Source of the DNA: a virus
Virus record (IMG/VR): IMGVR_UViG_3300034061_003450
Span: 1 to 56,103 of that record
Reading direction: 5' to 3' (one strand)
Length of the DNA stretch: 56,103 nt
Below, piece by piece: positions 15,487-24,293 of the stretch; position 1 is the first letter of the stretch; the number at the start of each line of letters is the position of its first letter. The notes beneath the pieces are model-generated. The model was not told the DNA's origin, made no database searches, and saw nothing but the letters and a program-made list of their open reading frames with translations. A program made the translations under genes and the position numbers.

Positions 15487-16236
15487 ATGGCGGTCACTCT
15501 CGGCAGTCTGACGATCGACCGCCTGCAGGCTCAGCCTTGCGGGTGGTCTGAAACCGACGTGCAGGCTGGCCTCGCCGCACGTCGGTGGTCGGTTGTCGGT
15601 CGCGTGCGGTCCGCCCAGTGGCTCGCAATCTGGGATGCGTTCGACGCCTGGCGTGCGACCCGGATGACCGACGCGCCCACCATGGCAAGCCTCGCCACGG
15701 GCACCACCGTCACGTTCTCCGGCTCCAGTTACGGCAAGTCCTGGACGAACGTCCCCTGCTGGTTCACCGCAGCGCCGCAGGGTGAAGCCGTCGGCGTGTT
15801 CATCCGCGTCTCCTTCGAGCTGGTGGCCGCCGCCGATCAGCTCGCGGTCATGCTCCGCCAGCAGGAGCTCAGCCGGCTTGAGGACGCCGCGCTCCTGCCG
15901 GCCTACGGCACCTATTCCCTCGGCGGCGTCACGCTCACCCTGCTGGAGGAACCGGACGGATTCGAGGACGTGCCCAGCATGGCGCTTGCGGCTACCGGCA
16001 CCAGCTACGTGCAGGGCGCCAGGGCCGCCAGCCAGGTGAAGCGGATCCAGGGGTGGTGTGCACCGAGCAACAAATCAACCCTCCTCACCTGGTTCGCCAA
16101 TGCGATCCAGGCCCGCCCTACCGCCGGCTCGTGGTTCCCGGCCTCTGACCCGCAATTCTCCCAAGACCGGATTCTGGTGAACGGCGCCGTCGTCGAGCGG
16201 CTGATCGTCACCATCACGATGAAGCTCGCACGATGA
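15487..16236 (+). CDS. Probable distal tail protein
   Basis: 249 aa, beta-rich, two similar-looking halves (residues 1-120 and 130-249) each with Trp/Phe-rich strands (FSGSSYGKSWTNVPCWFTAA; VKRIQGWCAPSNKSTLLTWF). Located between the tape measure and the large tail-tip gene, where distal tail (Dit-like) proteins lie. Its stop overlaps the next start by 4 bases. Family not recognised; function from position. Confidence 0.6.
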   Translation: MAVTLGSLTIDRLQAQPCGWSETDVQAGLAARRWSVVGRVRSAQWLAIWDAFDAWRATRMTDAPTMASLATGTTVTFSGSSYGKSWTNVPCWFTAAPQGEAVGVFIRVSFELVAAADQLAVMLRQQELSRLEDAALLPAYGTYSLGGVTLTLLEEPDGFEDVPSMALAATGTSYVQGARAASQVKRIQGWCAPSNKSTLLTWFANAIQARPTAGSWFPASDPQFSQDRILVNGAVVERLIVTITMKLAR

Positions 16237-19200
16237 CCGTCGACGTTCGCTGCACGGTCGCCACCGATCAGGGGATCTCGGCCAGCGGATCGCTGTCGGA
16301 AGATCACATTGACGTCACGAACAAACTCGCGACGGTGCGGGGCACGATTGAGTTCCTGGGGATCAAGAACCTCGCCCGCGGCACCGCCGTCAACGTCGCC
16401 TACACCGTCCCCGGCTACAGCGAGGTGACCCGGTTCCCGCGGCGGCTCCGGATCCTCAGCAGCAAGGTGGATCCGTTCGCGGAGATCACCACGGCGCAGG
16501 TCGGCTGCCTGCTGGCGCTGAAATCCGACCTCCGGCCGCCCGACACGATCGCCGCCTCTGCCAATGAACCGGCATGGGTGGCAGCACTGCCGGCGAACAT
16601 GTCCGACGTGCTGCCGGTGCCGGTGTTCGCCGCCGACGTGCTGGCCTACTGCCTGGACAAGCTCGGCATCACGGCAGCGAGCGGGAACGTCGCCCTCACA
16701 AGTGCGTTCCTGCGCGAAGAGCTGGACCTCAGCGCCGGTTACGTGCAGACGATCAACGACCTCATCGCTTCGGAGGCGTGTTACGGATTCATCAACGCCG
16801 CGGAGCAGTTCGTTGTCCGCAAGGTGCTCGCCACCGGCGCGACCGGCCCGGTGCTGACCAGGGATCAGCTCATCACCATGGAAGGCATCGATGGCGGTGC
16901 GCCGCCGGCTGATTCGATCCGCGTCACCTGGAGCGGTGCCGTCGAAGCACCGCCCGGGCTGGTGCTCGCGGACGTGCCGGTGGTGCCGGAACTGCCGGCC
17001 AGCCCCGGCGGCACGCTGAACCTCACCACTGAGCAGCAGGCTGGCATCACGGGGCTGGTCGATGGGATCCGCGCTGATTACAACCTCAGCGCGTCGATTG
17101 CCACCGGCGTCCTGAATCAGACGATTATCGCCAGCGGCGCCACGCCGGTCAGCGGTGTCGTTTCATTATCTGGCGCACAGTATAGCTATGTGGTGAACAA
17201 TACAGCAGCAAACGCTAGAACGTATGCGGATCAGCGGGACCGGGCGGAAAGAGATTCCGATGACTCGGACGGAAACCGGTCTCTGCGCGACTGGACCTAT
17301 GAGCAGACGATCTCGCCCGTTCGGACGTTCGTGCAGGAATACGTCACCGAGGCAGGCGTAGGCGGTGTTGACGTGGTGGCATTTGCTGCAACATCAACGA
17401 ACGTCACCACATTCGCCGATGTCGTCTATACCGACAACGAGGGCAACGAGAAGACCGAAAGTGTTGCCGTTCAGCGCAGCAGCCAGACCACCGATCGCGT
17501 CGGGCCCGCCAACCCGACCAGGTGGAAATCGAAGCTGGAGAACGGATCGCCCGCCAGGCCCGCTGATGAGCTGGTGAGGGGATCGGTCACGACGTACTTC
17601 AACATCCCGACGGCGGACGGGATCCGGGTCAAGTCAGAGGAGACGGTCGAATATGAGCCGCGGATCGGGTTTGCCGGTGGTCTCGGGATTCAGAACTGGG
17701 TCGGCATTGACCTCGGCCTGTCGTCGGTGCCGGTGAGCCGCACCGTCACCAGTTACGAATGGGATGAGGTCGCCGATACCACCAAAGTCACCGTCAGCCG
17801 GTGGCTGGCGTGGGGCAAGACGACCGAGGGCGCCAACGGCGCGGCCGCAGTGGCAAAGGCGCTGGAGAACTGGAGCGGCACATCGCTCGACGGGCAGCGG
17901 ATTGACGGCATCTATGCCCTGGTCAACTACTGCAGCGAGCTCGTCTTCGACGGCAGTGAGGTGCGCATCACTGCCGGCCGTGGCACCGCCCAGAAGCGCG
18001 GCAGCAAACAGGACCGGGCCCGCGATGCCCTCGGCCGCGACCCGCTGACCGGCCGGCGGCGCAGCACTGGCGGGCGGGGTGTGGGGCTGAGGTTCGGCAG
18101 CGGCTCGCCGACGGCATCCTCGCTCTACACCCTGCCGTTCCCGGCTGACGACACACTGGAAGGCGAGGAGGTTGACGGGCAGACGCTGCGGGCGCGGATT
18201 GCGCCGGGGAACGTTCAGGAACAGGCCAGAGTATATGGACAGATACAGAACGCGCTGGCCTTCGGTCATGCGAACGGCGTGGCGATCACGACCGAGATCA
18301 GGAACCTGCCCACCGAACCGCTCGGGGCGATGTTCGTCGAGGCGGCCGGCGTGTCGGGCGTGTTCCGCGCTAACGGCAGCTCATGGGCATGGGGCCCCGA
18401 GGGCATGATCGTCGGCACCGATGCGCTGCTGGTGGGCACCGCCGGCACCTATGCCGCGCCGGAGTTTGAGGATTCGTGGATCCCGGTGCCGGTCGCGATC
18501 AGCAGCCTGCCAACACTGGGGGCAGTGACGACGAACAGCAACCCGAAGCCGGCGAACACGATCACCACGCCCGGCGGGTTTGATCCAGTCGCCCCGGGCA
18601 GCCTATGGGCCAGCCTGCCGACGAACGGGACCGATGTGCCGGCCGTGGAGCGGACCGTTGGCGCCCTAGTGGAACCACGAAACGAACGGGTCGAGATGAT
18701 CGCCCGCTCACGCAGCGGCGCGAGGCTGACCGTCTACGACTATGCGCTGGATCTGGGGACCACGGAGCTGCGGGTGGTGAGCGTGTCGAAGGTCAGCCTG
18801 CCGGCGATCGTCACCCTGCCGCTGACGACCATCACGGTCACAGCGCTGGCGCCCACCATCGAGGGCTCGGCAACTGTCATCCTGCCGCTCACCACGATCA
18901 GCGTCACAGCTCTGGCGCCGGTTGTCGAAAGCCCCGGATCGGTCATCCTGCCGCTCACCACGCTCGCGGTGACGACGCTGGCGCCAGTAGTGGAGCAGGC
19001 CGGCGCCGTTGTTGTGTTGCCGCTCACCACTATCTCGGTGACGGCACTGGCGCCGACGGTGGCGGAGGTTGGCACAACTACAGATCCCAACTTCTCCAGT
19101 GTCTCCCTGCTGCTGCCGATGAATGGCACCAACGGCAGCACCACTTTCACCGACGTCAGCAACAACGCCTTCACCGTCACGCCCGCCGGCAACGCGCAGA

Positions 19201-19775
19201 TCAGCACAGCGCAGAGCAAGTGGGGAGGCAGCAGCGCTCGGTTCGATGGCGATGGCGATTTTCTCAGCATCGCGTACGCCTCGGCACTTGATTTGCTCGG
19301 CAGCGACTTCACCGTGGAAGGCTGGGTGCGTATTGCTGCAACGCCAAATAGCGGCGGAATGAGGATCGCGGCGGCTGGCGGCGGGAGTGTGGCTTTCAAT
19401 AGCACTAACGGCATCCACTGGCTACTGCAAGCCATGAATGACAATACTATTCAGACGCAAATTCGCACCGGCAGTGTTGGTGGGTTCAACTCATCCAACA
19501 CATGGACGCTCAACACTTGGAGCCATGTTGCCTTATGCGTCAGCGGCTCCACGGCCTATCTTGGCCTGAATGGCACGGTAACCAGCAGCACTATCACGGG
19601 CATTTCCCGCCCTTCCGGGAATCCCGTTACCACCATTGGCACCATCAATGGCCAGGCCGGCAACTCCTTCAGCGCTCTCAACGGCAATACAAATGATTTT
19701 CGCATCATCAAAGAATTTGCGCTCTACACGGGAGCCACGTACACGGTTCCCGCCGCACCGTTCCCGACGAGCTGA
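16233..19775 (+). CDS. Large tail tip protein with C-terminal LamG-like domain
   Basis: 1180 aa. The first 800 residues read as a tail hub or baseplate protein (GIKNLARGTAVNVAYTVPGY near the start). Residues about 855-945 hold four tandem 22-aa repeats of the form LPLTTITVTALAPTIE. The last 230 residues form a concanavalin/LamG-like domain: SVSLLLPMNGTNGSTTFTDV, DFTVEGWVRI, WTLNTWSHVALCVSGSTAYL and DFRIIKEFALYTG. The layout suggests hub, stalk and a glycan-binding tip, so it probably takes part in host recognition. Confidence 0.8.
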   Translation: MTVDVRCTVATDQGISASGSLSEDHIDVTNKLATVRGTIEFLGIKNLARGTAVNVAYTVPGYSEVTRFPRRLRILSSKVDPFAEITTAQVGCLLALKSDLRPPDTIAASANEPAWVAALPANMSDVLPVPVFAADVLAYCLDKLGITAASGNVALTSAFLREELDLSAGYVQTINDLIASEACYGFINAAEQFVVRKVLATGATGPVLTRDQLITMEGIDGGAPPADSIRVTWSGAVEAPPGLVLADVPVVPELPASPGGTLNLTTEQQAGITGLVDGIRADYNLSASIATGVLNQTIIASGATPVSGVVSLSGAQYSYVVNNTAANARTYADQRDRAERDSDDSDGNRSLRDWTYEQTISPVRTFVQEYVTEAGVGGVDVVAFAATSTNVTTFADVVYTDNEGNEKTESVAVQRSSQTTDRVGPANPTRWKSKLENGSPARPADELVRGSVTTYFNIPTADGIRVKSEETVEYEPRIGFAGGLGIQNWVGIDLGLSSVPVSRTVTSYEWDEVADTTKVTVSRWLAWGKTTEGANGAAAVAKALENWSGTSLDGQRIDGIYALVNYCSELVFDGSEVRITAGRGTAQKRGSKQDRARDALGRDPLTGRRRSTGGRGVGLRFGSGSPTASSLYTLPFPADDTLEGEEVDGQTLRARIAPGNVQEQARVYGQIQNALAFGHANGVAITTEIRNLPTEPLGAMFVEAAGVSGVFRANGSSWAWGPEGMIVGTDALLVGTAGTYAAPEFEDSWIPVPVAISSLPTLGAVTTNSNPKPANTITTPGGFDPVAPGSLWASLPTNGTDVPAVERTVGALVEPRNERVEMIARSRSGARLTVYDYALDLGTTELRVVSVSKVSLPAIVTLPLTTITVTALAPTIEGSATVILPLTTISVTALAPVVESPGSVILPLTTLAVTTLAPVVEQAGAVVVLPLTTISVTALAPTVAEVGTTTDPNFSSVSLLLPMNGTNGSTTFTDVSNNAFTVTPAGNAQISTAQSKWGGSSARFDGDGDFLSIAYASALDLLGSDFTVEGWVRIAATPNSGGMRIAAAGGGSVAFNSTNGIHWLLQAMNDNTIQTQIRTGSVGGFNSSNTWTLNTWSHVALCVSGSTAYLGLNGTVTSSTITGISRPSGNPVTTIGTINGQAGNSFSALNGNTNDFRIIKEFALYTGATYTVPAAPFPTS
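18806..19071 (+). repeat. Four tandem 66-bp repeats in the tail tip gene
   Basis: Four in-frame copies, about 66 bp each, encode LPLTTxxVTxLAPxxE units separated by short Gly/Ser/Ala linkers. Copies differ mainly at silent or conservative positions. They form a probable spacer stalk before the LamG-like tip and are likely to vary in number between relatives. Confidence 0.8.
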
Positions 19776-19779
19776 CGCC

Positions 19780-19789
19780 GGAAAACTGA
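19780..19789 (+). promoter_or_regulatory. Late motif copy 5 (GGAAAACTGA)
   Basis: Exact copy in the gap after the tail tip stop (19775), followed by AGACAACAGC, starting 34 bp before a GTG start. Confidence 0.6.
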
Positions 19790-19813
19790 AGACAACAGCA
19801 CTCCTAGTGAACC

Positions 19814-20254
19814 GTGCCGGTTACCGTCGATCTCTACGACCACACGACGCAGAAGATCCAGGCGGGGACATTCCCTGCCTCGGATTCCTACGTGGTCAAC
19901 CTCTACACCACGTTGCCGTTCAACGCGACGGCGACCACCAAGACCGCAGCCGAATCTGGCGCCACACAGCTCAGCACCGCCAACGGCTACACCCAAAACA
20001 CCAAGGCGCTCACCGGCGTCAGCATTGCGACGGCTACCACCAATGACAGCCGCTTCACGTTTGACCCGGTGAACTGGGACGCCACTGGGTCAGGGATCGC
20101 TGCAGGTTTCGCGCTGGTCTACAGCGACACGCAGACCAACGACCCGCCGCTGGCTCGAATCAATTTCGACGGCACCGTGACAGCAGTAGCAGGGACGCAG
20201 TTCCGCATCACGCCAAACGCGGGCGGCTTTATCGCGCTCACCAACGCGGCCTGA
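19814..20254 (+). CDS. Minor tail protein, beta-rich
   Basis: 146 aa from GTG. Beta-rich throughout (MPVTVDLYDHTTQKIQAGTF, TFPASDSYVVNLYTTLPFN, ARINFDGTVTAVAGTQFRI). It resembles small phage virion proteins placed after the tail tip in marine and freshwater siphoviruses, but the function is unknown. It is 2 bases before the next gene, and the pair is probably assembled together. Confidence 0.65.
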   Translation: MPVTVDLYDHTTQKIQAGTFPASDSYVVNLYTTLPFNATATTKTAAESGATQLSTANGYTQNTKALTGVSIATATTNDSRFTFDPVNWDATGSGIAAGFALVYSDTQTNDPPLARINFDGTVTAVAGTQFRITPNAGGFIALTNAA

Positions 20255-20256
20255 CC

Positions 20257-20661
20257 ATGGCGCTCACCGTCACCCCCAAAGAGCTCGAACGCCAAGCGGT
20301 CGCAGCGTTCCAAGGCAAATCCTGGCGCGTGTTCCTCGCCCTACGGCAAGGCACCAGCCTGGACATCACGTCAACGATCTCCGCATGGACCGCTGAGAAG
20401 GTCCCGACCGCCAACGGTTACGCCGATGTGACCGGCACCGTCGGCACTGGGACCTATAACGGCACGACGGCGGCCTATGAGCTGCCGGCGCTGACGGCGA
20501 CCTTCAGCGCGACCGGGGCCGGCTACAGCTACGACAGCATCATCGTTCAGATCGACAACTCCACCTATCCCCATTCCGTTGAACTGCTCACCACGCCCGT
20601 AGCGCTGGCAGCCGGCCAGAACAAGACGATCTCGCCGCTGCTCGTGCTCGACAACGCATGA
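20257..20661 (+). CDS. Minor tail protein
   Basis: 134 aa with beta-strand-rich sequence (SWRVFLALRQGTSLDITSTI, YDSIIVQIDNSTYPHSVELL). Overlaps the next gene by 4 bases (ATGA). Likely a companion of the preceding protein at the tail tip; no enzyme motif seen. Confidence 0.6.
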   Translation: MALTVTPKELERQAVAAFQGKSWRVFLALRQGTSLDITSTISAWTAEKVPTANGYADVTGTVGTGTYNGTTAAYELPALTATFSATGAGYSYDSIIVQIDNSTYPHSVELLTTPVALAAGQNKTISPLLVLDNA

Positions 20662-22202
20662 GCCTCCTCGTAGACGTCCGCGAAGTTCCCTGGCGCATCC
20701 TGGAAACCGTGCAAGCGCGGATCCTGGCGAACCGTGAGCGGATGAAGCGAAGGGCGCAAGCTGAGAAAGTCCGCGGGCTCACCAGGCCACGGCCGCAGCA
20801 GCGGGGCATCGGTGCGACCATGAGCACGTACAAGCGGCCGGAGCCGTTGCCGTTGGTGTTGGGGGATGACCTCGGCGTGGTGCCGGTGGTGTGGTTCTTC
20901 GCCAATACCCCCATAGGAAGGCGTGTCACCCTGCGCAACGGCAGCGGCAGCGCATCGGTCACTTTCGACATACCTAGAGCGCAGATCACGTTTCCTGCTA
21001 ACCTCTGGTTCAATGGTGCCTCTGGTAGTGATAGCAGCGTGAGTGGCGGTCCTATCCCGGACAGTATCATCCTCGGCCCTTCTTTTCCAGCGCCTCCATC
21101 TGCGACAGAAACTTCTGTTCAACGAGAACAGGTAGTCGGAACCAGTTTCGGGTGGTCTGATGATGCCATTTTTCTTCTCCCGGTGTCAGCACGGGCGGCT
21201 GTGTTTGTCTGTATCAGCAAAAGCAGAGCCGAAGGCTTCTACGCACAGGCTACGAGCACCCAGGTTGTGAGTTACGGACTCCGAGATATTGCGGAGGGGG
21301 TTAGTCTTTACGGGACGGCGTTTACCAATACTGCCGAGTCCAGCGTTGTCGAACTAAGCGATTCAACGCAGACCGCAAAGTGCTATCTCGTGTCATCCGG
21401 CGGGATAAAAGAGGTGCCCCCCCCAGCGGGTTTGGCTGCTGCCGTGGCGGGTTTAATGTCGGATTCCTCCACCTTTGAAACTTATGCCGTCAATGCCATT
21501 AGGGGGAACCCAGTGGGGAGCAGTGCCGAGTTCATCGGGGTTGCCCCTAATGGCAATGTTTATATCACCGCCACTGGTGATTTCAACTATCCGCCCTGGA
21601 GAACGTACACCGCTCGCGAGATCCCGACTCCAAGCACTTTTGTGGACTATTGGGAGGCCATCCCATTACTCTCCTCTTACGGTATCGGCAATTTAGTCTC
21701 CGACTATCATCCATCACTTAATGGGGTCAATTTCTACTCTCCCGGTATGTTCTCATTCCTGACTGGCTTTGACGGAAGCCTGATTGAAGGTAGTGCCAAT
21801 TACGATAACTGGTTTGATGCCGGCGGTGGCTATGACACATACAGTAACTACAGCAATCTAAGGGCTGAATATCTGGCGTCGGCTCCTGCGGCGTCACGCT
21901 TTCTGTCCCCGTGTTCCGCGCCCGCAACCGCCTGCCCTGCAGATGCCTACCTAGGGTCTGGCACCCGTGGGACCGACACCACAAGCACATTCGATTTTAC
22001 CGCGACAACGCCGACCCGGATAAATGAGCCAATGGCAGCCGATGCTTTTAGCCGTGGCACCGCACGCGCTAGGATCAATGTCACACCGCCTGATGGAGTC
22101 GATTCCCCAAAGGTTGCGGTTGCCTGGGACTGGGGCCGCCCCGCTTACTGCCGCCAGCAACTCCTAGCCCTTGGCTTCACTGCCGAAGACCTCAGGCCAT
22201 GA
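20658..22202 (+). CDS. Large tail tip or receptor-binding candidate
   Basis: 514 aa. A basic helical N-terminus (residues 1-50, many Arg) is followed by a beta-rich body with many Ser, Thr, Tyr and Gly. Nothing identifies an enzyme. Codon use in the body is less GC-rich than in neighbours, seen in AT-rich stretches around 21170-21900, which is common in receptor-binding proteins exchanged between phages. Position and composition make a host-contact role plausible. Confidence 0.6.
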   Translation: MSLLVDVREVPWRILETVQARILANRERMKRRAQAEKVRGLTRPRPQQRGIGATMSTYKRPEPLPLVLGDDLGVVPVVWFFANTPIGRRVTLRNGSGSASVTFDIPRAQITFPANLWFNGASGSDSSVSGGPIPDSIILGPSFPAPPSATETSVQREQVVGTSFGWSDDAIFLLPVSARAAVFVCISKSRAEGFYAQATSTQVVSYGLRDIAEGVSLYGTAFTNTAESSVVELSDSTQTAKCYLVSSGGIKEVPPPAGLAAAVAGLMSDSSTFETYAVNAIRGNPVGSSAEFIGVAPNGNVYITATGDFNYPPWRTYTAREIPTPSTFVDYWEAIPLLSSYGIGNLVSDYHPSLNGVNFYSPGMFSFLTGFDGSLIEGSANYDNWFDAGGGYDTYSNYSNLRAEYLASAPAASRFLSPCSAPATACPADAYLGSGTRGTDTTSTFDFTATTPTRINEPMAADAFSRGTARARINVTPPDGVDSPKVAVAWDWGRPAYCRQQLLALGFTAEDLRP

Positions 22203-22351
22203 CCGACCCCCAACCCGACCACACCCAGCTCCTGCAGTCCGTCCTCATGCGTGCAGCAGCCAACAGGGCCGCGCAGATCAGCCGCCAGCAGTCCGCCGCA
22301 CTCGTCCAGGACATTAAGGCGCAGCAGGCGAAGGCACGTCGGGAAAACTGA
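22199..22351 (+). CDS. 50-aa helical protein ending in the late motif
   Basis: Starts by ATGA overlap with the previous stop and reads MTDPQPDHTQLLQSVLMRAA and onward to QDIKAQQAKARREN. One amphipathic, Gln- and Ala-rich helix. Its Glu-Asn-stop end is the late motif itself (22342-22351). Likely a small assembly factor; not recognised. Confidence 0.6.
   Translation: MTDPQPDHTQLLQSVLMRAAANRAAQISRQQSAALVQDIKAQQAKARREN
22342..22351 (+). promoter_or_regulatory. Late motif copy 6 (GGAAAACTGA)
   Basis: Exact copy overlapping the stop of the 50-aa gene, starting 31 bp before the ATG of the scaffold gene. Confidence 0.6.
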
Positions 22352-22372
22352 AGGGAACTGCAACGTGGCGCG

Positions 22373-23161
22373 ATGTGGCTTGGCGCAAGATTTAAGAAAC
22401 GCTTCCCCGAGCTGGACTGGGACTTCATTGGTCTGACCCACAGCGCGGACGCCGAGGGTGGCGACGATGCGGCTGGCGGCGGCGCTGGTGGTGATGAGCC
22501 GCTGGGGGAATCCGGCAAGCGGGCGCTCGACGCAGAACGGAGGCGGGCAAACGATGCAGAGAAGGAGCTGGCCAAGCTCCGCCGCCAGGCCGATGCGTTC
22601 AAAGGCCTGAATCCCGAGGCGTTCCGCGAGGCGCAGCAGAAGGTCGAAGCCGCTGAGCAACGCATCCAAGAGCTGGAAACGCTCATTGCGGCCAGAGTGA
22701 GAGAGACTGAGGACGCCTATGCCCCGCAGCTCAAGGCCGCCAACGAACGCGCCGAAGCCGCTGAGCAACGCGAGCGCGAGACCACCATCGTCAACAGCGC
22801 CCGCGAGATCTTCTACGCTCTCGGCGGCAAGCGGGAAAATGATGAGTTCGGGCGCTCAGCCTTTGACGTGTTCCTCGCCGCCACTCGGTCGAACTTCCAG
22901 CTTGACCCCAAGACCCGCGAGTTCACCGTCGTGGACGCGAAGGGGAACCCGGTCATCAACGACAAAGGCCGTGTGAGCCCTGTGGAGTGGGTTGACGAGC
23001 AATCGGAGAAATCCCCAGTCCTCGGCCTCCTCTTCGATCCCAAGAGCAAAGCCAGCGGCAGCGGCATGGGTTCCGATCGCGGCCCCGGCGGCAGGCGCTC
23101 CGTTGATATTCACTCCCTCAGCCAGTCCGAACTGGGCGAGCTTGCCTTCCCGGGCACCTAA
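22373..23161 (+). CDS. Capsid scaffolding protein
   Basis: 262 aa. An acidic Gly-rich linker (residues 25-45) is followed by a long charged coiled coil (residues 48-140; RRANDAEKELAKLRRQADAF, KVEAAEQRIQELETLIAARV) and a compact C-terminal part. Highly charged coiled-coil proteins directly before the major capsid gene are scaffolds that guide procapsid assembly. A strong terminator follows at 23187-23212. Confidence 0.75.
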   Translation: MWLGARFKKRFPELDWDFIGLTHSADAEGGDDAAGGGAGGDEPLGESGKRALDAERRRANDAEKELAKLRRQADAFKGLNPEAFREAQQKVEAAEQRIQELETLIAARVRETEDAYAPQLKAANERAEAAEQRERETTIVNSAREIFYALGGKRENDEFGRSAFDVFLAATRSNFQLDPKTREFTVVDAKGNPVINDKGRVSPVEWVDEQSEKSPVLGLLFDPKSKASGSGMGSDRGPGGRRSVDIHSLSQSELGELAFPGT

Positions 23162-23186
23162 CCGCAGGAAGGCAATAGGGGGAACC

Positions 23187-23212
23187 AAGGGGCTCGGAGG
23201 GGGCCCCTTTTT
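23187..23212 (+). terminator. Rho-independent terminator after scaffold
   Basis: AAGGGGC (23187-23193) pairs with GCCCCTT (23203-23209), followed by a T run to 23212. It separates scaffold from capsid transcription. A late motif starts 8 bases later, as expected if capsid mRNA starts anew. Confidence 0.8.
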
Positions 23213-23219
23213 CGTGTCG

Positions 23220-23229
23220 GGAAAACTGA
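23220..23229 (+). promoter_or_regulatory. Late motif copy 7 (GGAAAACTGA)
   Basis: Exact copy in a true non-coding gap right after the terminator, followed by AAGCAACAGG. It starts 28 bp before a short ATG frame (23248-23274, MRSKRQGT) and 108 bp before the capsid ATG. This copy is the best argument for a transcriptional role. Confidence 0.6.
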
Positions 23230-23327
23230 AAGCAACAGGACTGCGCGATGCGGTCGAAACGCCAGGGCACGTGAGCGCGACGCCGTGACCACCAGGCGAC
23301 CACATCACCACAGCACTTCCCTTTCCC

Positions 23328-24257
23328 ATGGCTTCGACCACACTGCTTGAGCAGATGAAGCAGACGGAGAACCCGCAGAAGCTCTTCATCATGAAAGAGC
23401 TCGCGGTCTCCGAGATGTTTCAGGTTGTCCCCCTGAAGAACGTTGACGGCGGCGGTGAGTTCTTCGATCGTGAAGACGAACTGCCCGATGTCGACTTCCG
23501 TGGCGTCAACGAGGCGCAGGACGATTCCACCGGCACCCTCGATCCTCAGTCCTCCGCACTCAAGCTCTTCGGCGGTGACGTCAAGACTGACGTGGGCAAG
23601 ATCGACATGTACGGCCCCGGTCATCACCGCACGCAGGTCGAGATGAAGACCCGCGCCATGCGGATGAAGTGGGAAGACGTTTTCATCAACGGTGATGCGG
23701 ACGCCAACCCCCGCCAGTTCAACGGCCTCCGGAAGCTGATGACCATCGGCAGCTCGCAGGTCATCAACAACCACGCATCCGCCGGCCCGCTGTCGAAGTC
23801 GGCCCTGGACGAGATGTTGGACGCTGTGCAGCCTGGTGCTCAGAAGTATTTAATCATGTCCAAGGCGATGCGGAGGATCATCACCAACCTCAGCGTCAGC
23901 CCCACTCTCGCCGGCAACATCAACTACGAGAAGGACGACTTTGGTATTCAGCGAGCTCGCTATGGCGAGGCGGTGATCGTATGCCCTGACGTCAACAACC
24001 AGAAGGGGCAGATCATCGATTTCAACGAGGCCAACTCCACTACCTCGATCTATTGCGTCACCTTCGGCGACACCCTCTTCTCCGGCATCCAAGGCCGAGT
24101 GCGGGGTGAGTACGGCCTGGGCGTCTACGACCTCGGGGAATCCCACGTGGCTCCCTACAACCTCACCCGGATCCGGTGGCACCTGGCGGCCACCCTCTAC
24201 CACTCCCGCGCTGCGGCCCGTCTGCGCAACATCACCAACGCTGCGGCCATCGCCTGA
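23328..24257 (+). CDS. Major capsid protein
   Basis: 309 aa, in the size range of HK97-fold capsid proteins. Sequence features are consistent: an N-terminal helix, a loop with GGGEFFDREDELPDVDF (E-loop-like), a spine-helix-like DEMLDAVQPGAQKYLIMSKA and a C-terminal GDTLFSGIQGRVRGEYGLGV. It lies between scaffold and decoration genes. The 166-base gap upstream holds a terminator, a late motif and a short leader frame, so its expression is probably tuned separately, as suits the most abundant protein. There is no good Shine-Dalgarno before the ATG. Confidence 0.82.
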   Translation: MASTTLLEQMKQTENPQKLFIMKELAVSEMFQVVPLKNVDGGGEFFDREDELPDVDFRGVNEAQDDSTGTLDPQSSALKLFGGDVKTDVGKIDMYGPGHHRTQVEMKTRAMRMKWEDVFINGDADANPRQFNGLRKLMTIGSSQVINNHASAGPLSKSALDEMLDAVQPGAQKYLIMSKAMRRIITNLSVSPTLAGNINYEKDDFGIQRARYGEAVIVCPDVNNQKGQIIDFNEANSTTSIYCVTFGDTLFSGIQGRVRGEYGLGVYDLGESHVAPYNLTRIRWHLAATLYHSRAAARLRNITNAAAIA

Positions 24258-24293
24258 GCGTTCCTGTCCACCTGATCCTTCGCTTTCCTCTTC

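Noticed and set aside
16415-19444. Several minus-strand frames of 60-236 codons under the tail tip gene
   Set aside because: All lack domains and ribosome sites and lie opposite one well-supported long gene.
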